Below, one piece after another: positions 44,343 through 53,464 of a DNA stretch of 64,000 nucleotides (the stretch's first letter is position 1; every line of letters begins with the position of its first letter). Source of the DNA: Streptomyces griseoloalbus (lineage in GTDB: Bacteria; Actinomycetota; Actinomycetes; Streptomycetales; Streptomycetaceae). Below the pieces are notes generated by a model. It searched no databases, was not told the origin of the DNA, and saw only the letters and a program-made list of their open reading frames with translations. The stretch is taken from assembly GCA_014650015.1 (NCBI GenBank), contig BMUD01000009.1:62001-126000 (forward strand), given 5' to 3'. The position numbers and the translations under genes were made by a program.

Positions 44343-44646
44343 CACGAGGCCGGGCATCGGCACCTCCTCCCACACCGTAAGATCATCCGGTGAGTACGCC
44401 GCAGAGGTAACAGGTGATTCACAATTTCCTCACCTCTCACGGGAACTTTCCGTGGAACCACCCGCACGGGTAGTCTTATTCGAACCCAACTCCCGCCCCT
44501 CATGCGGCAGTTCGAGCAGAACGCCGCCCTGGGACACCCCCTCGCACTCCCTTGGCGGGCTCTTGCCCCGAAACCCCCTGAGGGCCGCTGGGATTGGGCC
44601 ACTATGGCGGGCGTTACGCCCTATCCCAATGCAAGGGACCCCTTAG
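44343..44646. other. Intergenic region upstream of the DUF2637 gene
   Basis: No convincing gene is seen in these 304 bases. A 10-bp imperfect stem (44589-44598 with 44619-44628) encloses a small GGGCG-TTA-CGCCC hairpin, ending 18 bases before the DUF2637 ATG, so it lies in that mRNA's leader. A 19-codon frame from GTG 44414 to a TAG could be a leader peptide but has no other support. Confidence 0.55.
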
Positions 44647-45687
44647 ATGAGACTGACCGACATATCGCTTAACTGGCTGCTTCCGGGCGCCGTGCTGCTC
44701 CTGGGCATGCTGGCGGCGGTGGCGGTGCTGGCGCGCGGCAAGCGCTCCTCGGTCAAGGACACACGTGCCGAGGACTCGTGGGAGCGCAGCGAGGAGCGCC
44801 GCAGGCGCAAGGAGGCCCTCTACGGCACCGTCTCCTATGTCCTGCTGTTCTGCTGTGCGGCGGTGGCCGCCGCGCTCTCCTTCCACGGGCTGGTCGGCTT
44901 CGGCGAACAGAACCTCGGCCTGTCCGGCGGCTGGCAGTACCTCGTCCCGTTCGGCCTGGACGGCGCGGCGATGTTCTGCTCGGTGCTCGCCGTGCGCGAG
45001 GCCAGCCACGGTGACGCGGCGCTCGGCTCGCGGATACTCGTGTGGACGTTCGCCTTCGCCGCGGCCTGGTTCAACTGGGTGCACGCTCCCCGGGGCATCG
45101 GACACGACGGCGCCCCGCACTTCTTCGCGGGCATGTCCCTGTCCGCGGCGGTCCTGTTCGACCGCGCGCTGAAGCAGACCCGCCGGGCCGCCCTGCGGGA
45201 ACAGGGCCTGGTCCCGCGTCCGCTCCCCCAGATCCGTATCGTCCGCTGGCTGCGCGCCCCCCGGGAGACCTACCGTGCGTGGTCGCTGATGCTGCTGGAG
45301 GGCGTGCGCAGCCTCGACGAGGCGGTCGAGGAAGTGCGCGAGGACAAGATCCGCAAGGACGAGGCGAAGCAGCGCCGGCGGGACCAGCAGCGCGTGGAGC
45401 GGGCCCGGGCGAAGGCGATCAGCCGGGGTCACCGCGGTTTCGTGGGCCGCGGCGGACGCGAGCTGGAGGCGCCGACGGTGGAGCGCGGCTCCGACATGGT
45501 CTCCGCGGAGCCTGCCATACCGGCGCAGGAAGCCCTGCCCGTCCGCGCGCGTCCCTCCCTGCAGCCGGTGCGCACCGGCGCTGACCCGGTGACCGTCGAC
45601 CTCACCGCCGAGGACGACACCCAGGCCCTGCCGCGCCTCGACTCCCTGGAGCGCAAGCTCAAGGACCTGGAGCAGCAGTTCGGCTGA
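44647..45687 (+). CDS. DUF2637 membrane protein
   Basis: A 346-residue protein. The first helix is residues 10-29 (WLLPGAVLLLGMLAAVAVLA); further membrane segments cover about 60-175 (VSYVLLFCCAAVAAALSFHG, then GWQYLVPFGLDGAAMFCSVL), which is the DUF2637 block also found in plasmid-transfer (Spd) proteins. A charged cytoplasmic half follows, ending in a short coiled-coil-like tail (DSLERKLKDLEQQFG). Function in chromosomal copies is unknown. No transfer genes are nearby. Confidence 0.82.
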   Translation: MRLTDISLNWLLPGAVLLLGMLAAVAVLARGKRSSVKDTRAEDSWERSEERRRRKEALYGTVSYVLLFCCAAVAAALSFHGLVGFGEQNLGLSGGWQYLVPFGLDGAAMFCSVLAVREASHGDAALGSRILVWTFAFAAAWFNWVHAPRGIGHDGAPHFFAGMSLSAAVLFDRALKQTRRAALREQGLVPRPLPQIRIVRWLRAPRETYRAWSLMLLEGVRSLDEAVEEVREDKIRKDEAKQRRRDQQRVERARAKAISRGHRGFVGRGGRELEAPTVERGSDMVSAEPAIPAQEALPVRARPSLQPVRTGADPVTVDLTAEDDTQALPRLDSLERKLKDLEQQFG

Positions 45688-45719
45688 CGCCTTGCCAGGC
45701 GTACGGCGACGTACGTACC

Positions 45720-45762
45720 ACGGGACGGGGTGCGGCCCACTGGGGTCCGCGCCCCGTCCCGT
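45720..45762. terminator. 16-bp bidirectional terminator
   Basis: ACGGGACGGGGTGCGG pairs with CCGCGCCCCGTCCCGT (one T-G wobble) over an 11-base loop between the convergent DUF2637 and HATPase genes. Confidence 0.8.
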
Positions 45763-45790
45763 TCGTGCGTCCGAGCCGGCCGGGCACGCC

Positions 45791-46195
45791 TCAGGCGGCG
45801 GCGTCCGCGTCGAGTTCGAACCAGACGGACTTGCCCACCCCGTGCTTCCTGACCCCCCATTCGTCGGCGAGGGACTCGACCAGCACCAGGCCCCTCCCGT
45901 GCGTGCCGTCATCGGCGCACGGTGGGCGCGGCCGGGGCTCGCGGGCCACGAAGTCCCGCACCTCCACCCGCAGTCCGCGGGGCCCGACGGTGGCCGTCAG
46001 GACCGCCTCGTGGTCGGTGTGGACGAGCGCGTTGGTGACGAGCTCGCTGGTGAGTAATTCCGCTACCTCGGACCGTTCCGCAGTCCCCCAGTGCCTGAGC
46101 AGTTCCCGCAGTGCCCTGCGGGACTCGGGCACCGCCCGCAGATCCGCCCGCCCCAGTGTGCGCCTCAGCTGTGGCGCCGACACCTGACTCTTCAT
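45791..46195 (-). CDS. RsbW-like ATP-binding protein (HATPase_c_2)
   Basis: A 134-residue GHKL protein: VAELLTSELVTNALVHTDHE is the N box, LRVEVRDFVAREPRP holds the G1 Asp, and GRGLVLVESLADEWGV the G2 box. Streptomyces has many such anti-sigma-like kinases, usually with unlinked partners. ATG 46195 is chosen because the fold begins soon after; the frame is open up to 46333 with possible upstream starts. Confidence 0.85.
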   Translation of the reverse strand: MKSQVSAPQLRRTLGRADLRAVPESRRALRELLRHWGTAERSEVAELLTSELVTNALVHTDHEAVLTATVGPRGLRVEVRDFVAREPRPRPPCADDGTHGRGLVLVESLADEWGVRKHGVGKSVWFELDADAAA

Positions 46196-46402
46196 GACCC
46201 CCCGCCCGCGTGCCGACGTCGATTCCCCCTGCTGCTCGAACACGTACACGGGAATGCTTGCCCCGTCACCCACGCGGCAGTCATGTCGAACCGTCAACGA
46301 CCGGTTGTTGGCCGAAGTGCAGTGGCCACGCAAGCGCGCGGGGCCGTCCTCCCGACCCCCGTGGCGAGAGGACGACCCCGGCTTTCGTGGTGGTCGTGCG
46401 GT

Positions 46403-47023
46403 TCAGTGGAGCTTGTTGACGGCCTTCGTCGTCGTCTCCTCGAAGGCGGCGACCGGGGCGTCGTCGAAGTCGCCCATCTGCCCCCAGCCGACGACGGTCA
46501 CCGTCCTGCCGTCCCGTCCCACGGACAGCAGGTGGATGTCCGTGGCGCCCCAGGAGGTCGCGGTGTGCAGTCCGTGCACCCGCGCGCCCTCCTCGACCGG
46601 CAGCGAGCCGTAGTACCGGCCCTCGGCCTCGATCTCCGGGTCGGACCGCTCGATCCGGTCGGCGCAGGAGCGGATCTCCTCGTCGAGCAGGGCGGCCAGC
46701 GCCTTGCCCTTGGCGGGGGAGCCCGTGACGACGGTGACCTGGACGGCGCCCGTGTCCAGGTCGGTGCGGAAGACGCGGTGCCGGTAGTCGTACGCCGGTA
46801 CGCCCTCGCCCAGACAGTGGGCGAGCTCCGCCGGGAAGCCGTCGGTGACCGGGCCGGCGGTCCAGGTGGACGACGGGTGCGGCGGCAGTTCCGAGGCCGC
46901 GAGGAACGCGGGCGAGGCGGCCTTCCCCGGCGCGGCACCGGCCGGCGCGGTGAGTGCCGTGCCGGCCGCGAGGGCGGTGACGGTGAGCGCGGCGAGTGCG
47001 GCGGCTCGGGTGCGCATGGGCAT
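46403..47023 (-). CDS. Secreted protein of unknown function
   Basis: A 206-residue protein with a clear signal peptide (MPMRTRAAALAALTVTALAA, cleaved near APAGAAPG). The mature part has two Cys (AHCLGEGV and RSCADRIE) and resembles extracellular sensor-type domains in actinobacterial proteins, without a named match. GGGGGA precedes ATG 47023. It is divergent from the membrane XRE gene, and the 237-base spacer holds both promoters. Confidence 0.72.
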   Translation of the reverse strand: MPMRTRAAALAALTVTALAAGTALTAPAGAAPGKAASPAFLAASELPPHPSSTWTAGPVTDGFPAELAHCLGEGVPAYDYRHRVFRTDLDTGAVQVTVVTGSPAKGKALAALLDEEIRSCADRIERSDPEIEAEGRYYGSLPVEEGARVHGLHTATSWGATDIHLLSVGRDGRTVTVVGWGQMGDFDDAPVAAFEETTTKAVNKLH

Positions 47024-47260
47024 GGATGTCCCCCGTGAGGAGTGCGTGATGGAATGGCGCAGCGGTGCGCCGTGACGACCGGGGTGGTTCGTCCCGCGGC
47101 CGTCGGGGCGGTGACAAGAGCATCGGCCGTCCCGGGAGGCGGTCGCAAGCGTCGTCGGGGGATTCGCCGGGGTGGAACCATCCCAGCCCGTCTGACGTGC
47201 AGGTACATGGGGTGCCTGGGATACCGTCCCAAGGCCCGGGTCGGGACCTACGAGTGCGGG

Positions 47261-48964
47261 GTGACGGTGTCGGCACAGGACGACGTGGCTGACGTGGCCG
47301 CGTTCGCGGCGCTGCTGCGGGAGCTGAAGGAACGTACGGACCGCAGTTACGGCTCGCTGGCCCGCCGCCTGAACATGAACACCTCGACGCTGCACCGCTA
47401 CTGCGCCGGCGAGGCGGTCCCCGTCGACTTCGCACCGGTCGAGCGGTTCGCCGCCCTGTGCGGCGCGTCGAGCGCGGAACGCCTGGAACTCCACCGCCGC
47501 TGGCTCCGCGCGGTTCAGGCACGGCGACGGCCGCGGGGAGTGGACGGCCCGACCGGGGCGGTGGCGGAATCGGCCACGGACCCGGATCCCGGCTCCGGCC
47601 GCGCCTCCGACTCCGACTCCGACTCCGACTCCGGCTCCGACTCCGGCTCCGGCAGCGGTATCGGTATCGGTATCGGCTCTGACTCCGGCTCCGGATCTGA
47701 CTCCGGAGCCGGCTTCGGCAGCGGCAGCGGCTCCGGATCTGACTCCGGCTCCGGTGAGCAGCGCGCCGCGTCGCGGGAGCGGACGAACAACCCGGCCCCG
47801 GGCACCCCGGCCGTGGAGCCTGCCCGGGGAGCACTCCTCGTGGGTGGGGCGCCGGACGCTCCGAGCGGACCGGTCGCCGCATCCGGTGGCGAGGACGGAC
47901 CGACCACCGGACGGGGCACCGCCGAAGGCGCCGGGGAATCCGGCCCCCCGAGCGCCCCCGGGGTCCAAGGCGACGTCGTCAGCGGGCCTTGGACCCAGGA
48001 GGCTCGCGTCCGGCGGCCCTGGTACCGGCGGCGCAAGCGGATCGCCGTCGCCCTGGCCGCCGCCTGTGCGCTGCTCGCCACGGTGGGGAGTCTGTCCGCG
48101 CTGCCCGACGGCCGGCGGTCGTCCGGCGAGCGGGAGCCGTCCTCCGCACCCCCGAGCGCGTCCGCGACGACCGGCCCGGCGGCGCCGCGCAGCCCCACCT
48201 CCCCGCCTGCCCCGTCCGGCTCCGCCTCCGGTTCCGGATCCGCCTCCGCCTCCGCGAAGCCGAAGGGACGCGGGCCCACCTCCCCCGCTCCGCGGCACAG
48301 TTTTGCCGCCCCTGCCGCTCCGGGGGAGTCCGCGCCCGCCGGGTCCCCGCCCCTCACCTGGTCCGCCGACTCCCAGGTCTGGGCGCACGGTTGCGGCCAC
48401 GACTACGTCATCGCCAAGCCGCCGAAGCAGGTCCCCCCGCCCCCGGCCCCGCAGGACGCCGGGACCTGGGCGGCGACGCAGTCGGCCGTGCACGGGGGCG
48501 AGACGATGGTGGAGCTGTCGGTGCAGGGGACCTCCGACACGGCCGTCGTGCTGACCGCTCTGCGCGTCCGCGTGGCAGGCCGAACCGATCCCGCCCCGGG
48601 GAACGCCTACGCCATGGACCAGGGCTGCGGCGGCGCGCTCACTCCGCGGTACTTCGACGTGGACCTGGACAAGGACCGGCCCATCGCCCGCGCGGTCGCC
48701 GGGAACGACGCCGGTACGCCGATCCCGGCGGTGCGCATGCCCTACCGGGTCTCCGCGACCGACCCGGAGGTGCTGCTGGTCACCGCCCGGACGGCAGGCT
48801 GCGACTGCCGCTGGTACCTGGAGCTGGACTGGTCCTCGCAGGGCCGTACCGGCACGGTCCGCGTCGACGACCACGGCCGCCCGTTCCGCACCAGCGGCAT
48901 CGAGGGCCTGCCCCGCTACGCGTACGACACCTCGGCGCGCGACTGGGCGCCCCGGGTGCGGTGA
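47261..48964 (+). CDS. Membrane-anchored XRE regulator with Ser/Asp/Gly repeat linker
   Basis: A 567-residue protein. Residues 12-80 are an XRE-type HTH ([20 protein letters not shown], then [15 protein letters not shown]). Residues 115-165 are Ser-Asp and Ser-Gly repeats with an (Ile-Gly)4 patch. Residues 261-282 form one membrane helix after RRRKR, a Pro/Ser-rich outer linker follows, and a domain of about 200 residues with six Cys completes it. It looks like a one-component sensor with DNA binding inside and ligand sensing outside. GTG 47261 is a tentative start; GTG 47267 is also possible. Confidence 0.78.
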   Translation: MTVSAQDDVADVAAFAALLRELKERTDRSYGSLARRLNMNTSTLHRYCAGEAVPVDFAPVERFAALCGASSAERLELHRRWLRAVQARRRPRGVDGPTGAVAESATDPDPGSGRASDSDSDSDSGSDSGSGSGIGIGIGSDSGSGSDSGAGFGSGSGSGSDSGSGEQRAASRERTNNPAPGTPAVEPARGALLVGGAPDAPSGPVAASGGEDGPTTGRGTAEGAGESGPPSAPGVQGDVVSGPWTQEARVRRPWYRRRKRIAVALAAACALLATVGSLSALPDGRRSSGEREPSSAPPSASATTGPAAPRSPTSPPAPSGSASGSGSASASAKPKGRGPTSPAPRHSFAAPAAPGESAPAGSPPLTWSADSQVWAHGCGHDYVIAKPPKQVPPPPAPQDAGTWAATQSAVHGGETMVELSVQGTSDTAVVLTALRVRVAGRTDPAPGNAYAMDQGCGGALTPRYFDVDLDKDRPIARAVAGNDAGTPIPAVRMPYRVSATDPEVLLVTARTAGCDCRWYLELDWSSQGRTGTVRVDDHGRPFRTSGIEGLPRYAYDTSARDWAPRVR

Positions 48965-49003
48965 ACCGCCCCCTCCGGACGCCTTCGGCCCCCGTCGGCC
49001 CCC

Positions 49004-50746
49004 TTACAACCGGGGTACGTTGCGCAGGTTGGACCGTGCCATCTGGAGCATCCGGCCGACGCCTCCGTCCAGCACGATCTTGGAGGCGGACAGCGCGAAG
49101 CCGGTGACCATCTCCGCGCTGATCTTCGGCGGGATGGACAGCGCGTTGGGGTCGGTGACGACGTCGACGAGGGCCGGCCCCTTGTGCCTGAACGCGGACT
49201 TCAGCGCCCCGGCGAGCTCCTTGGGCTTCTCCACCCGCACCCCGTGGGCGCCGCACGCGCGGGCGACGGCGGCGAAGTCGGGGTTCTTGTTGGTGGTGCC
49301 GTGCGAGGGCAGCCCGGCGACCAGCATCTCCAACTCGACCATGCTCAGGGAGGAGTTGTTGAACAGGACCACCTTCACCGGCAGGTCGTACTGGACCAGG
49401 GTGAGGAAGTCCCCCATCAGCATCGCGAATCCGCCGTCGCCGGACATCGACACGACCTGCCGGCCGCGGTCGGTGAACTGCGCCCCGATCGCCATGGGCA
49501 GCGCGTTGGCCATCGAGCCGTGGGAGAAGGAACCGATCACCCGGCGGCGGCCGTTGGGCGAGATGTAGCGGGCCGCCCAGACGTTGCACATGCCGGTGTC
49601 GACGGTGAACACCGCGTCGTCGTCGGCCATCTCGTCCAGTACGGACGCCACGTACTCGGGGTGGATCGGCACATGCTTGTCCACCTTCCGCGTGTACGCC
49701 TTCACCACCCCCTCCAGCGCGTCCGCGTGCTTCTTGAGCATCCGGTCGAGGAACGTGCGGTCGTCCTTCGTCCGGACCCGGGGCGTCAGACAGCGCAAGG
49801 TCTCCTTCACATCGCCCCACACCGCGAGGTCCAGCTTGGAGCGGCGGCCGAGGTTCTCGGGCCGCACGTCGACCTGGACGATCTTCACGTCGTCGGGCAG
49901 GAAGGCGTTGTACGGGAAGTCGGTGCCGAGCAGGATCAGCAGGTCGCACTCGTGGGTGGCCTCGTAGGCGGCGCCGTAGCCGAGCAGTCCGCTCATGCCG
50001 ACGTCGTACGGATTGTCGTACTGGATGTACTCCTTGCCGCGCAGGGCGTGCCCGACCGGGGACTTGATCTTCTGGGCGAACTCCATGACCTCGGCGTGCG
50101 CGCCCTTGGTGCCGCTGCCGCAGAACAGCGTGACCTTCTCGGCCTCGTCGATCAGGTCGACGAGGCGATCGATCTCGGCGTCGCCGGGGCGGACCGTGGG
50201 CCGGGAGGTGACGAGGGCGGTCTCGGCGGCCTTCTCGGGGGCGGGATGGTCGGCGATGTCTCCGGGGAGGGTGACGACGCTGACGCCGGAACGCCCGACC
50301 GCGTGCTGGATGGCGGTCTGGAGGAGCCGGGGCATCTGCCGCGGACTGGAGATCATCTCGCTGTAGTGGCTGCACTCACGGAACAGCCGGTCGGGATGGG
50401 TCTCCTGGAAGTAGCCGAGACCGATCTCACTGGACGGGATGTGCGAGGCGAGGGCCAGGACCGGCGCCATGGAACGGTGCGCGTCGTACAGGCCGTTGAT
50501 GAGGTGGAGGTTCCCGGGCCCGCAGGAGCCGGCGCAGGCGCCCAGCCGGCCGGTGATCTGCGCCTCGGCACCGGCGGCGAAGGCGGCGGTCTCCTCGTGC
50601 CGGACGTGGATCCAGTCGATGGCGGCATTGCGGCGCACGGCGTCGACGACGGGGTTGAGGCTGTCACCGACGACGCCGTAGAGGCGCTTGACTCCCGCGC
50701 GGGTGAGGATGTCGACGAACTGTTCCGCCACGTTCTGTTTGGCCAT
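49004..50746 (-). CDS. poxB: Pyruvate dehydrogenase (quinone)-type ThDP enzyme
   Basis: A 580-residue ThDP/FAD enzyme of the pyruvate oxidase family. GVKRLYGVVGDSLNPVVDAV, HVRHEETAAFAAGAEAQITG (ThDP Glu), VSMSGDGGFAMLMGDFLTLV and LFNNSSLSMVELEM (ThDP/Mg site) are all present. It oxidatively decarboxylates pyruvate to acetate with electrons to menaquinone. The C-terminal membrane-binding tail of E. coli PoxB is not evident. ATG 50746 is chosen at the start of homology. Confidence 0.9.
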   Translation of the reverse strand: MAKQNVAEQFVDILTRAGVKRLYGVVGDSLNPVVDAVRRNAAIDWIHVRHEETAAFAAGAEAQITGRLGACAGSCGPGNLHLINGLYDAHRSMAPVLALASHIPSSEIGLGYFQETHPDRLFRECSHYSEMISSPRQMPRLLQTAIQHAVGRSGVSVVTLPGDIADHPAPEKAAETALVTSRPTVRPGDAEIDRLVDLIDEAEKVTLFCGSGTKGAHAEVMEFAQKIKSPVGHALRGKEYIQYDNPYDVGMSGLLGYGAAYEATHECDLLILLGTDFPYNAFLPDDVKIVQVDVRPENLGRRSKLDLAVWGDVKETLRCLTPRVRTKDDRTFLDRMLKKHADALEGVVKAYTRKVDKHVPIHPEYVASVLDEMADDDAVFTVDTGMCNVWAARYISPNGRRRVIGSFSHGSMANALPMAIGAQFTDRGRQVVSMSGDGGFAMLMGDFLTLVQYDLPVKVVLFNNSSLSMVELEMLVAGLPSHGTTNKNPDFAAVARACGAHGVRVEKPKELAGALKSAFRHKGPALVDVVTDPNALSIPPKISAEMVTGFALSASKIVLDGGVGRMLQMARSNLRNVPRL

Positions 50747-50814
50747 GGTGCTCCGCCCGTCCCTTCGGTGTCGGTGAAGGTCCCTCGGGGTCCATGAATT
50801 CACACCGGGCGCGC

Positions 50815-52278
50815 TCACGCCTCCCAAACGGCGACGGCCGTACGGTCGTCCGCGTATCCCTTGACCCGCACCTGGGTGTCGGCGAGGAAGGCCGCGAGGC
50901 CGGGCGGTTCCGGGCGGGACCACCGGTCGGCCAGGTGGGCGCGGAGTTCCCGCTCACCGCGCAGCGGATCGGCGAGGCCGGCGCCGCACATCAGCAGGGT
51001 GTCACCCGGGCGGGCGACGGAGGTGCGGAAGCGGAAGGGTTCGCGGGGTGGTTCGAGGGCCGGCTCGTACGGGCTCGGGGGTGTGGGGAGGCCCAGGCTC
51101 ATGGTGAGACGGTCGCCGCCCGGGGTCTCGGAGGGCAGCGAGCCGAAGCCGACCACGGGCTCGCCCCTGACCTCGCCGACCTCCGGTTCGATGTCCTGCC
51201 ACGCGCCGTCCCGCAGCCGGAACAGCCCGCCGGGGCCCACGCCGAAGAAGACCCGGGTGCGGCATTCGGGGTCGGCGGGCAGCAGGAGGCAGCGCAGGGT
51301 GGCGGCGTAGGCGTCGGGTTCGAGGCCCTGCTCGGCCGCGCTGGCGCGGAGCCGGCCGAGGCTGCGGTCGGTGAGGCGGTGCAGCCCGGACTTGAGGTCG
51401 CCGCGCCGGGCGGCCCTTATGTCGTCGACGAGCCGGGCCCGGCTGCTGCCCACCGCTCGGCCGATCCACCGGCAGGCCTCGGCGGCGGCGCGGTGCGCCC
51501 CGGGTGCGGTGCGGGCGCCGGTCGCCAGCGCGACGAGGACCAGCGCCTGCTCCCCCGTCCCGAACCGGGCGGTCAGCAGCGCGTCGCGGCGCGGTTCCCC
51601 CCGGTACCGCGCGGAGTCCCCGCGCACGGAGACGGCCCGCAGGGTGCAGGCCCCGTACCGGGCTCCGTCCAGCACGGTGTCCGGCACCAGCGCGTCCAGC
51701 TCGTCGGGGTCGGCCGCGGGGAGGGCGGTGGGTTCGGCGTCGTAGGTGGGGGGCCGGGATCCCACGTGGGCACGGGAGGGGGGCGGACCCGGGGGCGGTT
51801 CGAGGCGGGAGGAGCGGGGGCCGGCGGGCTCCGTGGCGGTCGCGTCGGTGTCGGGGGCCGGAGGCGCCACGGGCGTCCAGGAGCCGAAGGCCGTGGGCGG
51901 GGAGGGGGCCGTCGGGGGTGGTGCGGAGTCCTGCGGGGTCTCCTGGTCGGCGGCCTCGGGCGGCCTGCGCGTCGTCGCCGGGAAGGTCACCGGGCCCGGT
52001 GGTGCGGCGGGCGGTGGTTCCCAGGGCGCGCGGGGTGGGGCGACGGCGGGCCGGGGCGGGACTTCCGGTCGCGGGGCGGAGGTCGGACGGGGGGCGGGGA
52101 CTCTCGTCGCGGGGTCGTCCGGGGCCTGCCCCGTGTCGAGCGTGTCGGACGCCGAGGCGAAGCGGTCGTCCAGGGAATCGGGCGCCGGTGCGGGGCCCGT
52201 GTCACCGGCGCCGTCGTCGTACAGCTGTTCCCACCAGTCGTCCTCGGGACCGGTGGGCCTTCCCCCCTGCTGACTCAT
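50815..52278 (-). CDS. PP2C-like protein with Pro-rich N-terminal half
   Basis: A 487-residue protein. The first about 195 residues are Pro/Ala-rich and disordered-looking. The rest resembles a PP2C phosphatase: VRGDSARYRGEPRRDALLTA at its start, ALVLVALATGARTAPGAHRA, and KGYADDRTAVAVWEA at its end. The usual metal-binding DGMGG motif is missing (LVALATGA stands there), so activity is doubtful. It may be a pseudophosphatase acting as a scaffold. Confidence 0.68.
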   Translation of the reverse strand: MSQQGGRPTGPEDDWWEQLYDDGAGDTGPAPAPDSLDDRFASASDTLDTGQAPDDPATRVPAPRPTSAPRPEVPPRPAVAPPRAPWEPPPAAPPGPVTFPATTRRPPEAADQETPQDSAPPPTAPSPPTAFGSWTPVAPPAPDTDATATEPAGPRSSRLEPPPGPPPSRAHVGSRPPTYDAEPTALPAADPDELDALVPDTVLDGARYGACTLRAVSVRGDSARYRGEPRRDALLTARFGTGEQALVLVALATGARTAPGAHRAAAEACRWIGRAVGSSRARLVDDIRAARRGDLKSGLHRLTDRSLGRLRASAAEQGLEPDAYAATLRCLLLPADPECRTRVFFGVGPGGLFRLRDGAWQDIEPEVGEVRGEPVVGFGSLPSETPGGDRLTMSLGLPTPPSPYEPALEPPREPFRFRTSVARPGDTLLMCGAGLADPLRGERELRAHLADRWSRPEPPGLAAFLADTQVRVKGYADDRTAVAVWEA

Positions 52279-52448
52279 GCCCTCAATTGTCCACCGCGCG
52301 GGGGCCGGGAAAACGGGGCATCGGGAAAATCCCCGTCCCGCGCCACCCCCGGTACTGCCGGTCGGGTGAACGGCGGGACGGCTGTGCGACGGGATGAGCC
52401 GCGGCCGTCCGTCCTGCGCCGCTTCCCGGCCTCCTGCACTCTGGACAG

Positions 52449-52931
52449 ATGGGAGCGTGGGACCTCCTGCTGGTCGGGCTGGTGCTCCTGTTCGGCCTGT
52501 GCGGAGTGCTGCTGCCCGGAGTGCCGGGATCGTGGCTGGTGTGGGCCGCGGTCCTGTGGTGGGCGCTGAAGGAGCCGCGGCCCGTCGCGTGGTGGGTACT
52601 CGTGGGGTCGACCGTCGTGCTGTTCGCGTCCCAGGTGGTGCGCTGGGCGCTGCCGTCCCGTCGGCTGCGCTCGGGCGGCTCCGACAGCCGGCTGCGGGCG
52701 TACGCGGGCTGGGGTTCGTTCCTCGGCTTCGTCCTGCTGCCCGTGCTCGGCGCGATCCCGGGCTTCCTGGCCGGTGTCTACCTCTACGAGCGGCTCCGTC
52801 TGGGCCGCCACCGAGAAGCGGTCGCGGCGCTGCGTTCCGCCATGCGCTCGGGGGGCTGGAGCCTGCTGACGGAACTCTTCACCTGCCAGCTGATCACGGC
52901 GGCGTGGCTGGGCGCGGTGTTCTGGGGCTGA
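52449..52931 (+). CDS. DUF456 membrane protein
   Basis: A 160-residue protein with about four membrane segments. LLLVGLVLLFGLCGVLLPGV, GSWLVWAAVLWW and GSFLGFVLLPVLGAIPGFLA match DUF456. The family is thought to have Gly-zipper-like packing; its function is unknown. It converges on the ogt gene with a 20-base gap. Confidence 0.85.
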   Translation: MGAWDLLLVGLVLLFGLCGVLLPGVPGSWLVWAAVLWWALKEPRPVAWWVLVGSTVVLFASQVVRWALPSRRLRSGGSDSRLRAYAGWGSFLGFVLLPVLGAIPGFLAGVYLYERLRLGRHREAVAALRSAMRSGGWSLLTELFTCQLITAAWLGAVFWG

Positions 52932-52951
52932 CCCGCACGGCCCACCGCGCG

Positions 52952-53464
52952 TCACGGCCGCAGCGCGCCCTCGTGGGTGAGGAGCCGCACCTTGCGCTCC
53001 AGTCCGCCGGCGTAGCCGGTCAGCGACCCGTCGGAGCCGATGACCCGGTGGCAGGGGCGGACGATGAGCAGCGGGTTCGCCCCGATCGCGCCGCCGACGG
53101 CCCGCACGGCGGGCCGGGACGCGCCGATCCGCGCCGCGATCTCGCCGTACGAGACGGTCGCCCCGTAGGGGATGTCGTCGAGCGCGGCCCACACCTTCTC
53201 CCGGAACGGCGTGCCGACGGCGTTCAGGGCCAGCCGGAACTCCTCGAGCTCGCCGGCGAAGTACGCGGCGAGCTGCCGCTCGGCCTCGCGGAACGGTCCC
53301 GGATCCCGCCGCCAGTCGTCCCGCACGGTCCGCCCGCCCTTCTGCCCGGGCACGGAGAGCGAGGTCAGCTCACCGGTCGGGGCGGCGGTGAGCAGCAGCG
53401 GCCCGACAGGACTCTCCACGCTCGTCCAGTAGGTGGTGCCGGTCGTGGTGGTCGTCGCGGTCAT
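52952..53464 (-). CDS. ogt: Methylated-DNA-[protein]-cysteine methyltransferase
   Basis: A 170-residue suicide repair enzyme. IVRPCHRVIGSDGSLTGYAG holds the acceptor Cys in PCHRV, and GATVSYGEIAARIGASRPAV is the DNA-binding HTH. ATG 53464 overlaps the AlkA/Ada stop (ATGA), so the two repair genes are co-translated, as in an adaptive-response operon. Confidence 0.96.
   Translation of the reverse strand: MTATTTTTGTTYWTSVESPVGPLLLTAAPTGELTSLSVPGQKGGRTVRDDWRRDPGPFREAERQLAAYFAGELEEFRLALNAVGTPFREKVWAALDDIPYGATVSYGEIAARIGASRPAVRAVGGAIGANPLLIVRPCHRVIGSDGSLTGYAGGLERKVRLLTHEGALRP

Noticed and set aside
44414-44473. 19-codon frame before the DUF2637 gene as a leader peptide
   Set aside because: There is no good ribosome site and nothing ties it to regulation; mentioned only in the intergenic entry.
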